Part shown: positions 38,376 through 47,155 of the stretch, piece after piece
Layout: every line of letters begins with the position of its first letter
Numbering within the stretch: the first letter of the stretch is position 1
Origin: Alloalcanivorax dieselolei B5
GTDB lineage: Bacteria; Pseudomonadota; Gammaproteobacteria; Pseudomonadales; Alcanivoracaceae
Assembly (NCBI RefSeq): GCF_000300005.1
Contig: NC_018691.1
Coordinates: 806,001 to 870,000, forward strand
Length of the DNA: 64,000 bases
Reading direction: 5' to 3'
Program-made: the position numbers and the translations under genes
The notes under the pieces: generated by a model
Database searches by the model: none
What the model was told of the DNA's origin: nothing
What the model saw: only the letters and a program-made list of their open reading frames with translations

Positions 38376-39440
38376 ATGCGCGGTACCCGGTTACAAATAC
38401 GGCCAACGGCCCTGTCCCATAATGCCGGCGTGGCCCGGACCCTGGCCGACGGCGCCCAGGTGTTCGCCATGATCAAGGCCAATGGCTACGGCCATGGCCT
38501 GACGCTGGCCGCCGACGCCATGGCCGGCCAGGTGGACGGCTTGGGTGTGGCATTGATGGACGAGGCCCGGGTGGTGCGTGAACACGGCATCCGCAAGCCT
38601 ATCCTGGTGGCCGAGGGCTTCTTCGATCAGGACGAGATCGCGGAAGCCGCCCGCCTGGATGTGGAAGTGGTGGTGCACGCCGCCTGGCAGGTGGCCCTGC
38701 TGAGCAAACGGCCGGCTCCCCTGGGCGTCTGGCTGAAAATCAATACCGGCATGAATCGGCTGGGCATGCCGCCGGAGCAGGCACGGGAGCAGGCGGCGTT
38801 ACTGCGGGCCATCCCTGGAGTGCGACTGGCCGGCCTGATGAGTCATTTCGCCTGCGCCGATCAGCAGGATGATCCGCTTAGCGAGCGGCAACTGGCGACG
38901 GTGCTGGCGTTATCCGAGGAACTGGGGTTGCCGGTGACCGCCGCCAATTCCGCGGCGTTGATCCGCTACCCGGCGGCGCGCCGGCAGCGGGTCCGTCCCG
39001 GCATCATGCTGTATGGCTCGTCGCCGTTCCCATGGCGCTCCGCCAGTGAATTGGGGCTGCGCCCGACCCAGCGTTTCAGTGCCCGTCTGATCGCCGTGAA
39101 TCCCATTGGCGCCGGCCAGACGGTGGGATACGGCGCCACCTGGCGTGCGCCGGAAAATGGCACCATCGGTGTGGTGGCGGTGGGTTACGGTGACGGCTAC
39201 CCGCGCCACGCCCCCAACGGTACGCCGGTGGCGGTGAACGGCCGGCGCACCGAACTGGTTGGCCGGGTCTCCATGGACATGATCACGGTGAGACTGGATG
39301 GCCTCGAGGCCCGCGTCGGTGACGACGTGGAGCTGTGGGGCGATACCGTTTCCGTGGATGACGTGGCCGTCGCCTGCGGCACCATCAGTTACGAGTTATT
39401 CTGTCAGGTCACCGCCCGGCCGGAACGGGTGATCGGCTGA
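38376..39440 (+). CDS. alr: Alanine racemase
   Basis: A 354-residue PLP enzyme supplying D-Ala for peptidoglycan. The PLP lysine is Lys34 in FAMIKANGYGHG; the catalytic Tyr lies in GYGATWRAPENG; RPGIMLYGSSP and GDGYPRHAPNG are family segments. GGGAG lies 8 bp before the ATG. It follows dnaB by 18 bp, as is usual. Confidence 0.96.
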   Translation: MRGTRLQIRPTALSHNAGVARTLADGAQVFAMIKANGYGHGLTLAADAMAGQVDGLGVALMDEARVVREHGIRKPILVAEGFFDQDEIAEAARLDVEVVVHAAWQVALLSKRPAPLGVWLKINTGMNRLGMPPEQAREQAALLRAIPGVRLAGLMSHFACADQQDDPLSERQLATVLALSEELGLPVTAANSAALIRYPAARRQRVRPGIMLYGSSPFPWRSASELGLRPTQRFSARLIAVNPIGAGQTVGYGATWRAPENGTIGVVAVGYGDGYPRHAPNGTPVAVNGRRTELVGRVSMDMITVRLDGLEARVGDDVELWGDTVSVDDVAVACGTISYELFCQVTARPERVIG

Positions 39441-39485
39441 CTGCGCGGGGGCGACGCTCCCGGATCCCGGCATCGAGGAGAGTCC

Positions 39486-40853
39486 GTGGCGAAGAAGAAA
39501 ACCGCTTTTGTCTGCACTGAATGTGGCGGGGACTTCCCCAAATGGCAGGGACAGTGCCCGGCCTGCGGGCAATGGAACACCCTGCAGGAGTTCGTGGTGG
39601 ACAGCGCCCCGTTCCGCGCCAGTGGCGGCGCCGGCCGCAGCGGCTTCAGCGGACAGCTGGCGGAAGTGCGCAATCTGGATGAGATCGTTCTTGAGGAAAC
39701 CCCGCGTATCAGCGCCGGCATGGGCGAACTGGATCGCGTGCTCGGCGGCGGTCTGGTGCCCGGTTCCGCCATTCTGATCGGCGGTCATCCCGGTGCCGGC
39801 AAATCCACCTTGTTGTTGCAGACGTTGTGCCGGCTGGCTCACGCCCATTCCTGTCTTTATGTCACCGGCGAGGAATCCCTGTCCCAGGTGGCGATGCGCG
39901 CCGATCGTCTGAAGCTGCCCAAGGACAAACTGCGGCTGGCGGCGGAAACCGATGTGGAGCGCATCATCGAGCTGGCCCGCAAGGAACAGCCGCACCTGCT
40001 GGTGGTGGATTCCATTCAGGTGATGTATCTGGCCGGTTTGCAATCGGCGCCGGGTTCGGTGGCTCAGGTGCGCGAGTGCGCGGCGGCGTTGACCCGCTTC
40101 GCCAAGCAGACCGGCACCGTGCTGCTGCTGGTGGGCCATGTCACCAAGGACGGCACCCTGGCCGGGCCCAAGGTGCTGGAGCACATGATCGACTGCTCGC
40201 TGATGCTCGAAGGTTCCTCCGATTCCCGTTTTCGTACCCTGCGCGGTTTGAAGAACCGCTTCGGCGCCGTCAATGAGCTGGGCGTGTTCGCCATGACCGG
40301 CGAGGGGCTCAAGGAAGTGAAGAATCCGTCGGCGATTTTTCTCAACCGCGCCGAGGAGATCGCGCCGGGTTCTCTGGTCACGGTGGTGTGGGAAGGCACC
40401 CGGCCGTTGCTGGTGGAACTGCAGGCGCTGGTGGACGCCAGCCATTTCGGCAATCCCCGGCGCGTCTGCGTGGGGCTGGAAGCCAACCGTCTGGCCATGT
40501 TGCTGGCGGTGTTGCACCGTCATGGTGGCATCCAGGTTGGCGACCAGGATGTGTTCGCCAATGTGGTGGGCGGCGTCAAAATAAGCGAGACCTCCGCCGA
40601 CCTGGCTCTGGTGCTGTCCATCGTTTCCAGCTTCCGCGACCGGCCGTTGGGACGGGACCTGGTGGTGTTCGGGGAGATCGGTTTGTCCGGAGAGATCCGC
40701 CCGGTACCGCAGGGTCAGGAGCGGTTATACGAAGCGGTCAAACATGGTTTTCGCCGCGCCGTGATCCCCAAGTCCAATCAGCCGCGCAACCTGCCGGAAG
40801 GGGTGGAACTGATCGCCGTGAGCACTCTGGCGGAGGCGTTGGAGCAGTTGTGA
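39486..40853 (+). CDS. radA: DNA repair/branch migration protein RadA
   Basis: A 455-residue RecA-like protein processing recombination intermediates. It has an N-terminal four-Cys zinc finger (CTECGGDFPKWQGQCPACG), Walker A GGHPGAGKSTLL, the RadA signature KNRFGAVNELGVF and a C-terminal Lon-like domain. The start is GTG with GAGGAG upstream. Confidence 0.96.
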   Translation: MAKKKTAFVCTECGGDFPKWQGQCPACGQWNTLQEFVVDSAPFRASGGAGRSGFSGQLAEVRNLDEIVLEETPRISAGMGELDRVLGGGLVPGSAILIGGHPGAGKSTLLLQTLCRLAHAHSCLYVTGEESLSQVAMRADRLKLPKDKLRLAAETDVERIIELARKEQPHLLVVDSIQVMYLAGLQSAPGSVAQVRECAAALTRFAKQTGTVLLLVGHVTKDGTLAGPKVLEHMIDCSLMLEGSSDSRFRTLRGLKNRFGAVNELGVFAMTGEGLKEVKNPSAIFLNRAEEIAPGSLVTVVWEGTRPLLVELQALVDASHFGNPRRVCVGLEANRLAMLLAVLHRHGGIQVGDQDVFANVVGGVKISETSADLALVLSIVSSFRDRPLGRDLVVFGEIGLSGEIRPVPQGQERLYEAVKHGFRRAVIPKSNQPRNLPEGVELIAVSTLAEALEQL

Positions 40854-40906
40854 TGAGGGACCCGGCGTCAGCGCTCTGACATTGGGCCCGAGACAAGGGA
40901 GCGGTT

Positions 40907-41557
40907 ATGAAAAAGCAATTCGCGGTGCTTGGGCTGGGCAGCTTTGGCGAAGCAGTGGCACTGGAACTGATGCGTCTGGGGCACCAGGTGCTGGGCGTCG
41001 ATAATCGGGAGAGCCAGGCCAATCGTCTGGTCGACAAATTGACGCAGACGGTGATCGCCGACGCCACCGACGAGGACGCCCTACGTGAACTGGACCTGCC
41101 CAGTTTCGATGCCGTGCTGGTGGCCATCGGCGAGCACATCGAAGCCAGCATTCTCTGCACCATGGCGGTGAAATCCCTGGAGGCGAAGGAGGTGTGGGTC
41201 AAGGCGATCTCGCCGGTCCATCACCGTATCGTCGAGAAGCTTGGCGCCGACCGTGTTCTGCACCCCGAGTATGAAATGGGATTGCGCGCCGCCCAGACCA
41301 TGGCTCATCCCAATATGCTGGATTACATCAGCCTGGGGGATAACTACTTCGTCATCGAGATCCGCCCCGGCGAAGTGCTGGAGGACCGCCCGCTGTCGGA
41401 TCTCAAGATCGAGGAGATCGGCGTGCGCCTGCTGGCCATCAAGCATGGCCAGAACGTGGATATGCAACCGAGTCCGCAGCAACGGCTCAAGCGCAACGAC
41501 CACCTGGTGCTGCTGGGTGAAGAGCCGGCCTTGCGTCGATTCTCCGAGAGCCTATGA
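40907..41557 (+). CDS. ktrA: K+ uptake regulatory subunit, TrkA/KtrA type
   Basis: A 216-residue cytoplasmic RCK protein. A Rossmann nucleotide-binding domain (FAVLGLGSFGEAVALEL) is followed by a TrkA_C domain from about residue 140. The single RCK unit is KtrA-like rather than the duplicated TrkA. It overlaps the membrane subunit in ATGA. Gating by nucleotide and possibly c-di-AMP is family knowledge and not shown here. Confidence 0.9.
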   Translation: MKKQFAVLGLGSFGEAVALELMRLGHQVLGVDNRESQANRLVDKLTQTVIADATDEDALRELDLPSFDAVLVAIGEHIEASILCTMAVKSLEAKEVWVKAISPVHHRIVEKLGADRVLHPEYEMGLRAAQTMAHPNMLDYISLGDNYFVIEIRPGEVLEDRPLSDLKIEEIGVRLLAIKHGQNVDMQPSPQQRLKRNDHLVLLGEEPALRRFSESL

Positions 41558-42924
41558 GAACCTGGTTTCCCGGACTCAGGGCCCGCACCGAGGCGGTTCT
41601 GTCCCTGCGCCACCCCTGGCGTTACAGTCCGCCGGCGATCCTTGCTGGCAGCTTCCTGCTGCTGATCGGGATCGGCACCGTGTTGCTGTGGCTGCCGGTT
41701 TCCGGCACGCCGCCGCTGACGTTCTTCCAGGCCCTGTTCACCGCCTGCTCGGCGGTCACCGTTACCGGTCTGGTGGTGGTGGACACTGGCTCCCATCTCA
41801 GTCCGTTTGGTCAGTCGGTGGTGTTGGGGCTGATGCAACTGGGCGGCCTTGGTTTGATGACCTTCGCCGCGTTGACGCTGGTGGCGCTCGGTGGCCGCCT
41901 GGGACTGCGCGGCCAGCGCCTGGTGCGCGAGGCCACCGACCAGACCTCGCCGGCGGATATGTTGGTGCTGGTCCGGCACACCGCGTTGCTGGCGCTGATC
42001 ATGGAGGCCATTGGAGCCGGGTTGCTGAGCGTGGTCTGGATTCCGGAGCTGGGAGTGGCACGGGGGCTGTGGTTCAGTGTTTTCCATAGCGTCTCCGCGT
42101 TCAACAACGCCGGCTTCGCTTTACTGCCAGACAGCCTGTCACAGTGGGCGGCCAATCCCATGGTCAACCTGGTGATCACCGCGCTGTTCATTATTGGCGG
42201 TCTGGGCTTCACCGTGCTTCTGGATCTGTGGCGCAAACGGCAATGGCGCACCCTCTCCCTGCACAGCAAGCTGACTCTGGCCGGCACGCTGGTTTTGTGC
42301 CTTGGCGCCTGGTTTCTGGTGATCGGTTTTGAATGGAACAACGCTCGTACGCTTGGGGAACTGCCCGAATCCGGCCGGCTCTGGGCCGCCTGGTTCACCG
42401 CGGTGACGCCCCGTACCGCTGGTTTCAACACCGTGGATATGGGCGGTCTGATGGCGCCCACGGTCATGCTGATCATGTTTCTGATGTTCATCGGCGGTGG
42501 CAGCAATTCCACCGCTTCCGGTATCAAGGTGAGCACTTTCATGGTCATGCTGCTGGCCACGCGGGCGTTCTTGCGCGGGCGTCAGCGGCCCACGGTGTTC
42601 CGGCGCGCCATTGCCGTGGAGTCGGTGTTCCGGGCCCAGGCGGTAGTGATGCTGAGTCTGCTGGCGGTGGCGTTGAGCGGATTCCTGATGGTGGTGCTGG
42701 AGCCGGGGCGGGCGGTGATGGACGTGTTGTTCGAGGCGTTTTCAGCGTTCTCGACAGTGGGCTTGTCCCGGGGCATTACCGGGGAGCTGTCCTGGCCGTC
42801 CCAGTGTGTGCTGATGATACTGATGTTCATGGGCCGCATCGGGCCGCTGGCCCTGGCGTTCTCGCTGGCGCGGCCGCAAATACCGAAACTGCGCTACGTC
42901 GAGGACCACGTGCAAATTGGGTGA
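41554..42924 (+). CDS. ktrB: K+ transporter membrane subunit, TrkH/KtrB family
   Basis: A 456-residue polytopic protein with four pore-loop repeats typical of the superfamily: FTACSAVTVTGLVVVDTG, SVSAFNNAGFAL, AVTPRTAGFNTVDMG and FSAFSTVGLSRGITGE, each carrying the filter Gly. It works with the cytoplasmic subunit encoded just upstream. It converges with the PepSY gene across a REP element. Confidence 0.92.
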   Translation: MRTWFPGLRARTEAVLSLRHPWRYSPPAILAGSFLLLIGIGTVLLWLPVSGTPPLTFFQALFTACSAVTVTGLVVVDTGSHLSPFGQSVVLGLMQLGGLGLMTFAALTLVALGGRLGLRGQRLVREATDQTSPADMLVLVRHTALLALIMEAIGAGLLSVVWIPELGVARGLWFSVFHSVSAFNNAGFALLPDSLSQWAANPMVNLVITALFIIGGLGFTVLLDLWRKRQWRTLSLHSKLTLAGTLVLCLGAWFLVIGFEWNNARTLGELPESGRLWAAWFTAVTPRTAGFNTVDMGGLMAPTVMLIMFLMFIGGGSNSTASGIKVSTFMVMLLATRAFLRGRQRPTVFRRAIAVESVFRAQAVVMLSLLAVALSGFLMVVLEPGRAVMDVLFEAFSAFSTVGLSRGITGELSWPSQCVLMILMFMGRIGPLALAFSLARPQIPKLRYVEDHVQIG

Positions 42925-42945
42925 TGAGGCTCTCTGCCCATCCGT

Positions 42946-42975
42946 ATTCGCCAGCAAGCTGGCTTCCCACAGCGG
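42946..42975 (-). repeat. Single REP-type palindromic element
   Basis: Read on the minus strand it starts CCGCTGTGGGAAGCC and ends TGGCGAAT, with an inner GCCAGC-aa-GCTGGC palindrome. It shares head (CCGCTGT.GGA) and tail (GCGAAT) with each arm of the element at 52180 and follows the general layout of Pseudomonas REPs. It sits between convergent genes, a common REP location. Confidence 0.65.
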
Positions 42976-42981
42976 TAACCT

Positions 42982-44067
42982 TTACCGCCGTTTCAGCCGC
43001 CGTTTACGCCACCATAAATAAACCCCGGTGACGAACAGCAGGGCGGGCAACCAGCCGGACACGAATACCAGCCAGCGTCCGGGCAGTCCCAGGGCCTCGC
43101 CATTGTGCAGTGGAAACTGCCAGGCCAGCACGGTATCGGCGGCGCCCAATTGGCGTTCGTCCCATACATCCAGCACTTTGCCGCTGTATTGATCCACCCA
43201 GACCGAGCTGGCCGCGTAGCGTTGCCAGTTGGATTCGGGCAGGACATAGGCCAGCCGGTAGCTGTCGCGCTCGGAGCGTGGCAGGTAGACCCGGCTCAAC
43301 CGGGCTCCGGGGAAGACCGGGGTGGCGGCGGCAACCGCCTGGTCCAGATCCACCGGGGCGGAATCCGATGGCGTCGATTGAGGTTGAGGTGCCGGCGTCA
43401 CCGTGGCGAGCGCGGCGACGGCGCCGGTGATCGGTGCGCGAAACACCATGAACACCCCGGACAGCGCCACCACCATCAACACCGGAAACAGGTATAAGCC
43501 GAGCGCGCCGTGCAGGTCGAAATAGAAACGAAAGCGGCCCTTGCCGCGTTCGATGGCGAGAGCACGCCGCCAGCGGCCGCGTTTGGGCCAGCGCAGATAC
43601 ACCCCGGTAATCGCGAACAGCGCCAGCAGAATGCCGCATACGCCGACCACGTACTTGCCAGTGGTGCCGGCCAGCAGGGTGTAATGCAGACGGTAGATCC
43701 AGGTCATCGGATACGCCCCCCATGTCCGCACGGTGGCAACCTCGCCGGTGTAGGGATCCACGTTCACCTGCAAGGGCCCCGGCGCGTCCGGTGGCGTATC
43801 GAAACGGACCAGATGGTAGTCGCCGTTGGTGCCGGGCAGGTAGAGCCGGCGAGGCTCGGCGCCGTCCACGGCATCGCTGGCCCGTGACAGAATTTCCTGT
43901 AGCGGCAAAGGGGTGGCGGTGGTGGCCGGCGTGGTCAGCGCCGGCGTCAGCCATTGATCCAGCTGTGGATAAAACACCAGCAGGCTGCCGGTGACGCCGA
44001 TCAGGGCGAGCAACAGGCCCGCGCCCAGACCGGCGTACAGATGCAGGGTAAAGATCAGCCTGCGCAT
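42982..44067 (-). CDS. PepSY-associated transmembrane protein
   Basis: A 361-residue inner-membrane protein of the PepSY_TM family, often found beside siderophore receptors and thought to include ferric-siderophore reductases. N-terminal helix LHLYAGLGAGLLLALIGVTG, PepSY-like periplasmic parts, and further helices near 140, 195 and 335, ending in a basic KRRLKRR tail. It begins 15 bp after the TonB receptor and is surely cotranscribed and under the same Fur control. Confidence 0.85.
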   Translation of the reverse strand: MRRLIFTLHLYAGLGAGLLLALIGVTGSLLVFYPQLDQWLTPALTTPATTATPLPLQEILSRASDAVDGAEPRRLYLPGTNGDYHLVRFDTPPDAPGPLQVNVDPYTGEVATVRTWGAYPMTWIYRLHYTLLAGTTGKYVVGVCGILLALFAITGVYLRWPKRGRWRRALAIERGKGRFRFYFDLHGALGLYLFPVLMVVALSGVFMVFRAPITGAVAALATVTPAPQPQSTPSDSAPVDLDQAVAAATPVFPGARLSRVYLPRSERDSYRLAYVLPESNWQRYAASSVWVDQYSGKVLDVWDERQLGAADTVLAWQFPLHNGEALGLPGRWLVFVSGWLPALLFVTGVYLWWRKRRLKRR

Positions 44068-44082
44068 GGGGAATAACGGTCC

Positions 44083-46206
44083 TTAGAAATCGAGGCTGTA
44101 GCCTACCGTAATCACGCGCCCGCGTCCCTTGAAGTACTGATCCTCGCGGTTGGTGGCACTCTGCGAGTAGTAGGTGAAATAGTCTTCGTTGAACAGATTC
44201 TCGATGCCGCCGGAGAGTTGGCCCTTGGGCAGTTGATAGACCAGGGAGAGATCCACCAGGTTGTAGCCGTCGAAGTTGGTGTTGTCGTCATCGAAATGAC
44301 GGCTGAAATAATGGGAGCCCTGGACTTGGGAGCGCAGACGGCTGGTCCAGCGGGCCTGCCAACGCAGGGTCAGACGGTCCGGGGCGATATTGCGGGCATC
44401 CAGGCGGCTTTCCAAATGGCCATCGTCGTCGCCATCGTATTTGCCGCTGGTGTGAGCGTAGCTGGCGCTGAGATGATGGTTTTCTTCCACCTGCCAGCCA
44501 ACCTGGGCTTCCACGCCGTTGATCTCGGTTTTTTCCCGTTTGACCTCGAAAAAGCCACTGCCATTGTCGGCCAGCCGGGCGCCCAGGTCCGAGTCGGATT
44601 CAAAGTAGCTGGCTTCGAAGGTCACCGGGTGCTGATTGATGCGAATCCCCACTTCGCGATTGTCGGTGACGATGGGGCGCAGATCCAGAAAGTCATCCAC
44701 TCGCGCGCCATCGTCGCCAATGGCACGTAGCACACGGCCGACGTCCGGCATGCCGAACCCTTCCGAGTAGTTGGCGAACAATTGCAAGCCCTCCGTGATC
44801 TGGTAGGTCAGACCGCCGTTGAGCAAGGTCTCGTCGAAGCTGGGGTCGCCACCAACGACGCGATTGCCCTGTTTGTGGTCATCACCGTAGTAGGCCAGGG
44901 TGGTGAAGTCATCCACATCCAGTTTGGCGTACTCATAGCGGACCCCGGCCTGGGCGGTAAGGCGGTCGGTAACGCGCCATTCCCCTTGCAAGAAAGGAGC
45001 GATGTTCTGGAACCGGGTCTCTGGTACCCATTCGCGATCGGTGTGGACCAGTACCTGACTGGTCTCGTCCTGCAGAACGTCCAGGCCGGTGGTGAGTTTG
45101 ACCCGTCCGTTGAAGAGGCCGTCCCGGTTCAGGGTGATTTTGCCACCGACCTTGTCGGACTCGTTCTGGGATTGATCGTAGATCCTGTCTTCACCGAGGG
45201 CCTCGGGGTCGACCTGAAAAGTATCGAACGTGCCACCACCGTAGCGGGCGCGGAATCGCTGGGTGTAAAGCTGAACCTGGAGGTCGTTTCCGGCCAGATC
45301 CAGATTGTGATAGTTGAGGCTGGTGGTGAGCACCTCGTTACGGGTGGGTTTACCCTCCGGATCGCCTTTTTCGGAGGTGGTGGGTGTCCGGTTTCTTCGA
45401 ACGCCATTCTCGATGACATAGTCGTGATTCCCTTCCAGGAAGAAGCGGTTCACGGTCAATTGCAGGTTCTGGTTGTCGTCGAACCAGTAGCCCACTTTCA
45501 CCATCACGTCATGGCTTTCGGAGTCCATGATATCGCCCTGGGTGTTGTCCACGCCGATGGCATCGCCGTTGGCGTCATAGAACAGCCCGCGGGACTGGTA
45601 GGTGACGCCGGCCAGGTAGTCCCATTTGCCATGCAGCCCCTCCACCCGATAGTCCGCTTTGTAGCCGAGGCCGTCGGACTCATAGTCGGTGGGCGCGCTG
45701 ACGCTGACGCCGGCGTGCTGGCGCACACGGTCGCCTTCCGGGCGGCGGGTGACGAAGTTGATGATGCCGCCGGTGGCCCCCAGGCCGTGCTCGGCGCTGG
45801 CGCCGTGAATCACCTCGATGCGCTCCACCATGGACAGATCAATGGTGTAGCCGTCACGGCTGCCGTCACGCAATGGATTGGACTGGGGCACGCCGTCCAC
45901 CAGAAACAATGGATTGCGGCCCCGGAAGCTCTCGCCGGCATTGCTCAGTTTCTGCCGGCTCGGCGCATAGCCGGGAATCAGGTTGCTGAGTACCTGAGCC
46001 TGGTCGCCGGTGATGGCCAGTTGATCTTCCAGTTCCTGGCGGGTGATCACGGTGACTTTCTGTGGTGTTTTACCCACTTCCCCCTGGGACCGGCTGGCGG
46101 TGACCGTGACGGCATCCAGTTTGTGAGGATCGTTTTCGGCCATGGCCAGGGGGGCCAGGGTCAGTGACAGCAGAGAGACAGGCACGCCGAAGCGGAGAGG
46201 GCGCAT
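44083..46206 (-). CDS. TonB-dependent receptor, siderophore type, without STN domain
   Basis: A 707-residue outer-membrane receptor. After the signal peptide comes the TonB-box region (LDAVTVTASRSQ), the plug (GKTPQKVTVITRQELEDQ; RNPLFLVDGVPQSNP; GASAEHGLGATGGIINFVTR), then a 22-strand barrel ending in Phe (TVGYSLDF). It is strikingly similar along its length to the receptor at 52437 but lacks that protein's N-terminal signalling domain. A Fur box lies 66 bp upstream. The ligand cannot be told from sequence; an iron complex is likely. Confidence 0.92.
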   Translation of the reverse strand: MRPLRFGVPVSLLSLTLAPLAMAENDPHKLDAVTVTASRSQGEVGKTPQKVTVITRQELEDQLAITGDQAQVLSNLIPGYAPSRQKLSNAGESFRGRNPLFLVDGVPQSNPLRDGSRDGYTIDLSMVERIEVIHGASAEHGLGATGGIINFVTRRPEGDRVRQHAGVSVSAPTDYESDGLGYKADYRVEGLHGKWDYLAGVTYQSRGLFYDANGDAIGVDNTQGDIMDSESHDVMVKVGYWFDDNQNLQLTVNRFFLEGNHDYVIENGVRRNRTPTTSEKGDPEGKPTRNEVLTTSLNYHNLDLAGNDLQVQLYTQRFRARYGGGTFDTFQVDPEALGEDRIYDQSQNESDKVGGKITLNRDGLFNGRVKLTTGLDVLQDETSQVLVHTDREWVPETRFQNIAPFLQGEWRVTDRLTAQAGVRYEYAKLDVDDFTTLAYYGDDHKQGNRVVGGDPSFDETLLNGGLTYQITEGLQLFANYSEGFGMPDVGRVLRAIGDDGARVDDFLDLRPIVTDNREVGIRINQHPVTFEASYFESDSDLGARLADNGSGFFEVKREKTEINGVEAQVGWQVEENHHLSASYAHTSGKYDGDDDGHLESRLDARNIAPDRLTLRWQARWTSRLRSQVQGSHYFSRHFDDDNTNFDGYNLVDLSLVYQLPKGQLSGGIENLFNEDYFTYYSQSATNREDQYFKGRGRVITVGYSLDF

Positions 46207-46271
46207 GGGCGTTCTCCTTTTTTGTTGGTGAGAGTTGTGTATCGTTTGTAAGGACGGGCGCTGACACTAAG

Positions 46272-46290
46272 ACAAATGAGAATCGTTGTC
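46272..46290 (-). promoter_or_regulatory. Fur box upstream of the TonB receptor
   Basis: ACAAATGAGAATCGTTGTC matches 13 of 19 positions of GATAATGATAATCATTATC, centred about 75 bp before the receptor start. Confidence 0.65.
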
Positions 46291-46350
46291 TATTGCCGAA
46301 TGGTTAAAACAGTGGTACTAAAGTGCTAGGACAATGCGTGCCCAGCGGCG

Positions 46351-47133
46351 TCACCGGGCGCTGTTCAGGGACCAGTCATAGGACATGAAGCTCAGGTCCA
46401 GGATGCCTCTCCGCAGTGCTTCGGCGGTGTCCTCGGACAGCGCCAGGGGAGCATGGTATCGGGCCAGCCAGCTGTGGAGCGTGCCGGCCGCGTCGGCGAA
46501 ATCGTCCCGGTACCATTTGAAAATGGAAGAGACCGCCAGGCGGTTTCGATCGGCGTCATAGCGGTTGCGTTGCCGGTCGGACAGGAAGCGGCGGGTGCTG
46601 TCCTCCAACTGCCGATCCAGTCGCTCGGCGGTGTAGGCTTCCGGGCGCAGCGCCGGGCAGCCCACCGAAGCGCAGTTCACGGCAAAATGAATACGCGGAT
46701 CCATGAGCTCCGGATTGCCGCGAATCAGGTCATGCTCCACTTCATCCAGGATACGGGGAGCGCCCAGCAGCTCGAAGAAGCGCTGATCCCAGGGGCCGGA
46801 GAACAGGGAACCTATGTCACGGATGGAATCCGGGCGCGGATCCTGATCGAGGATCAGCTTTACCGTGAAGGCATTGTAGGCGTTGATCAGGAAAGCCAGT
46901 TGTTGATCCCGGTCGTAGCGCCTGAACTGCTGTTCGGATACGGCGCTCAGGCTGCCCAGGTAGTGCTCCAGGCGTTTCTCGTCGGCGGCGAAACCGTTGT
47001 AATCCACCTGTGACGTGACACCACCGCGCACCCATTGCACATGGGCCTTGAGCAGGGCGTCCCAGGCGCTGTGTTCGAAGGCCTGGGCGATGCCGGTGAG
47101 TAGCAGCAGCAGAGTGATGATCACAGGGCGCAT
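46351..47133 (-). CDS. DUF547 secreted protein
   Basis: A 260-residue protein with a Sec signal (VIITLLLLLTGIAQAFEHS). Family features are VDYNGFAADEKRLEHYL, the INAYNAFTVKLIL motif, and NCASVGCPALRPEAY with two Cys. DUF547 function is unknown. It is the last gene of an operon with the ArsM-like and VTT/flavoprotein genes; the gap to the latter is 22 bp. Similar gene company occurs in arsenosugar-type clusters, as I recall, but that is not provable here. Confidence 0.88.
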   Translation of the reverse strand: MRPVIITLLLLLTGIAQAFEHSAWDALLKAHVQWVRGGVTSQVDYNGFAADEKRLEHYLGSLSAVSEQQFRRYDRDQQLAFLINAYNAFTVKLILDQDPRPDSIRDIGSLFSGPWDQRFFELLGAPRILDEVEHDLIRGNPELMDPRIHFAVNCASVGCPALRPEAYTAERLDRQLEDSTRRFLSDRQRNRYDADRNRLAVSSIFKWYRDDFADAAGTLHSWLARYHAPLALSEDTAEALRRGILDLSFMSYDWSLNSAR

Positions 47134-47155
47134 GGGGAAATCTCCGTTGCGGCGG

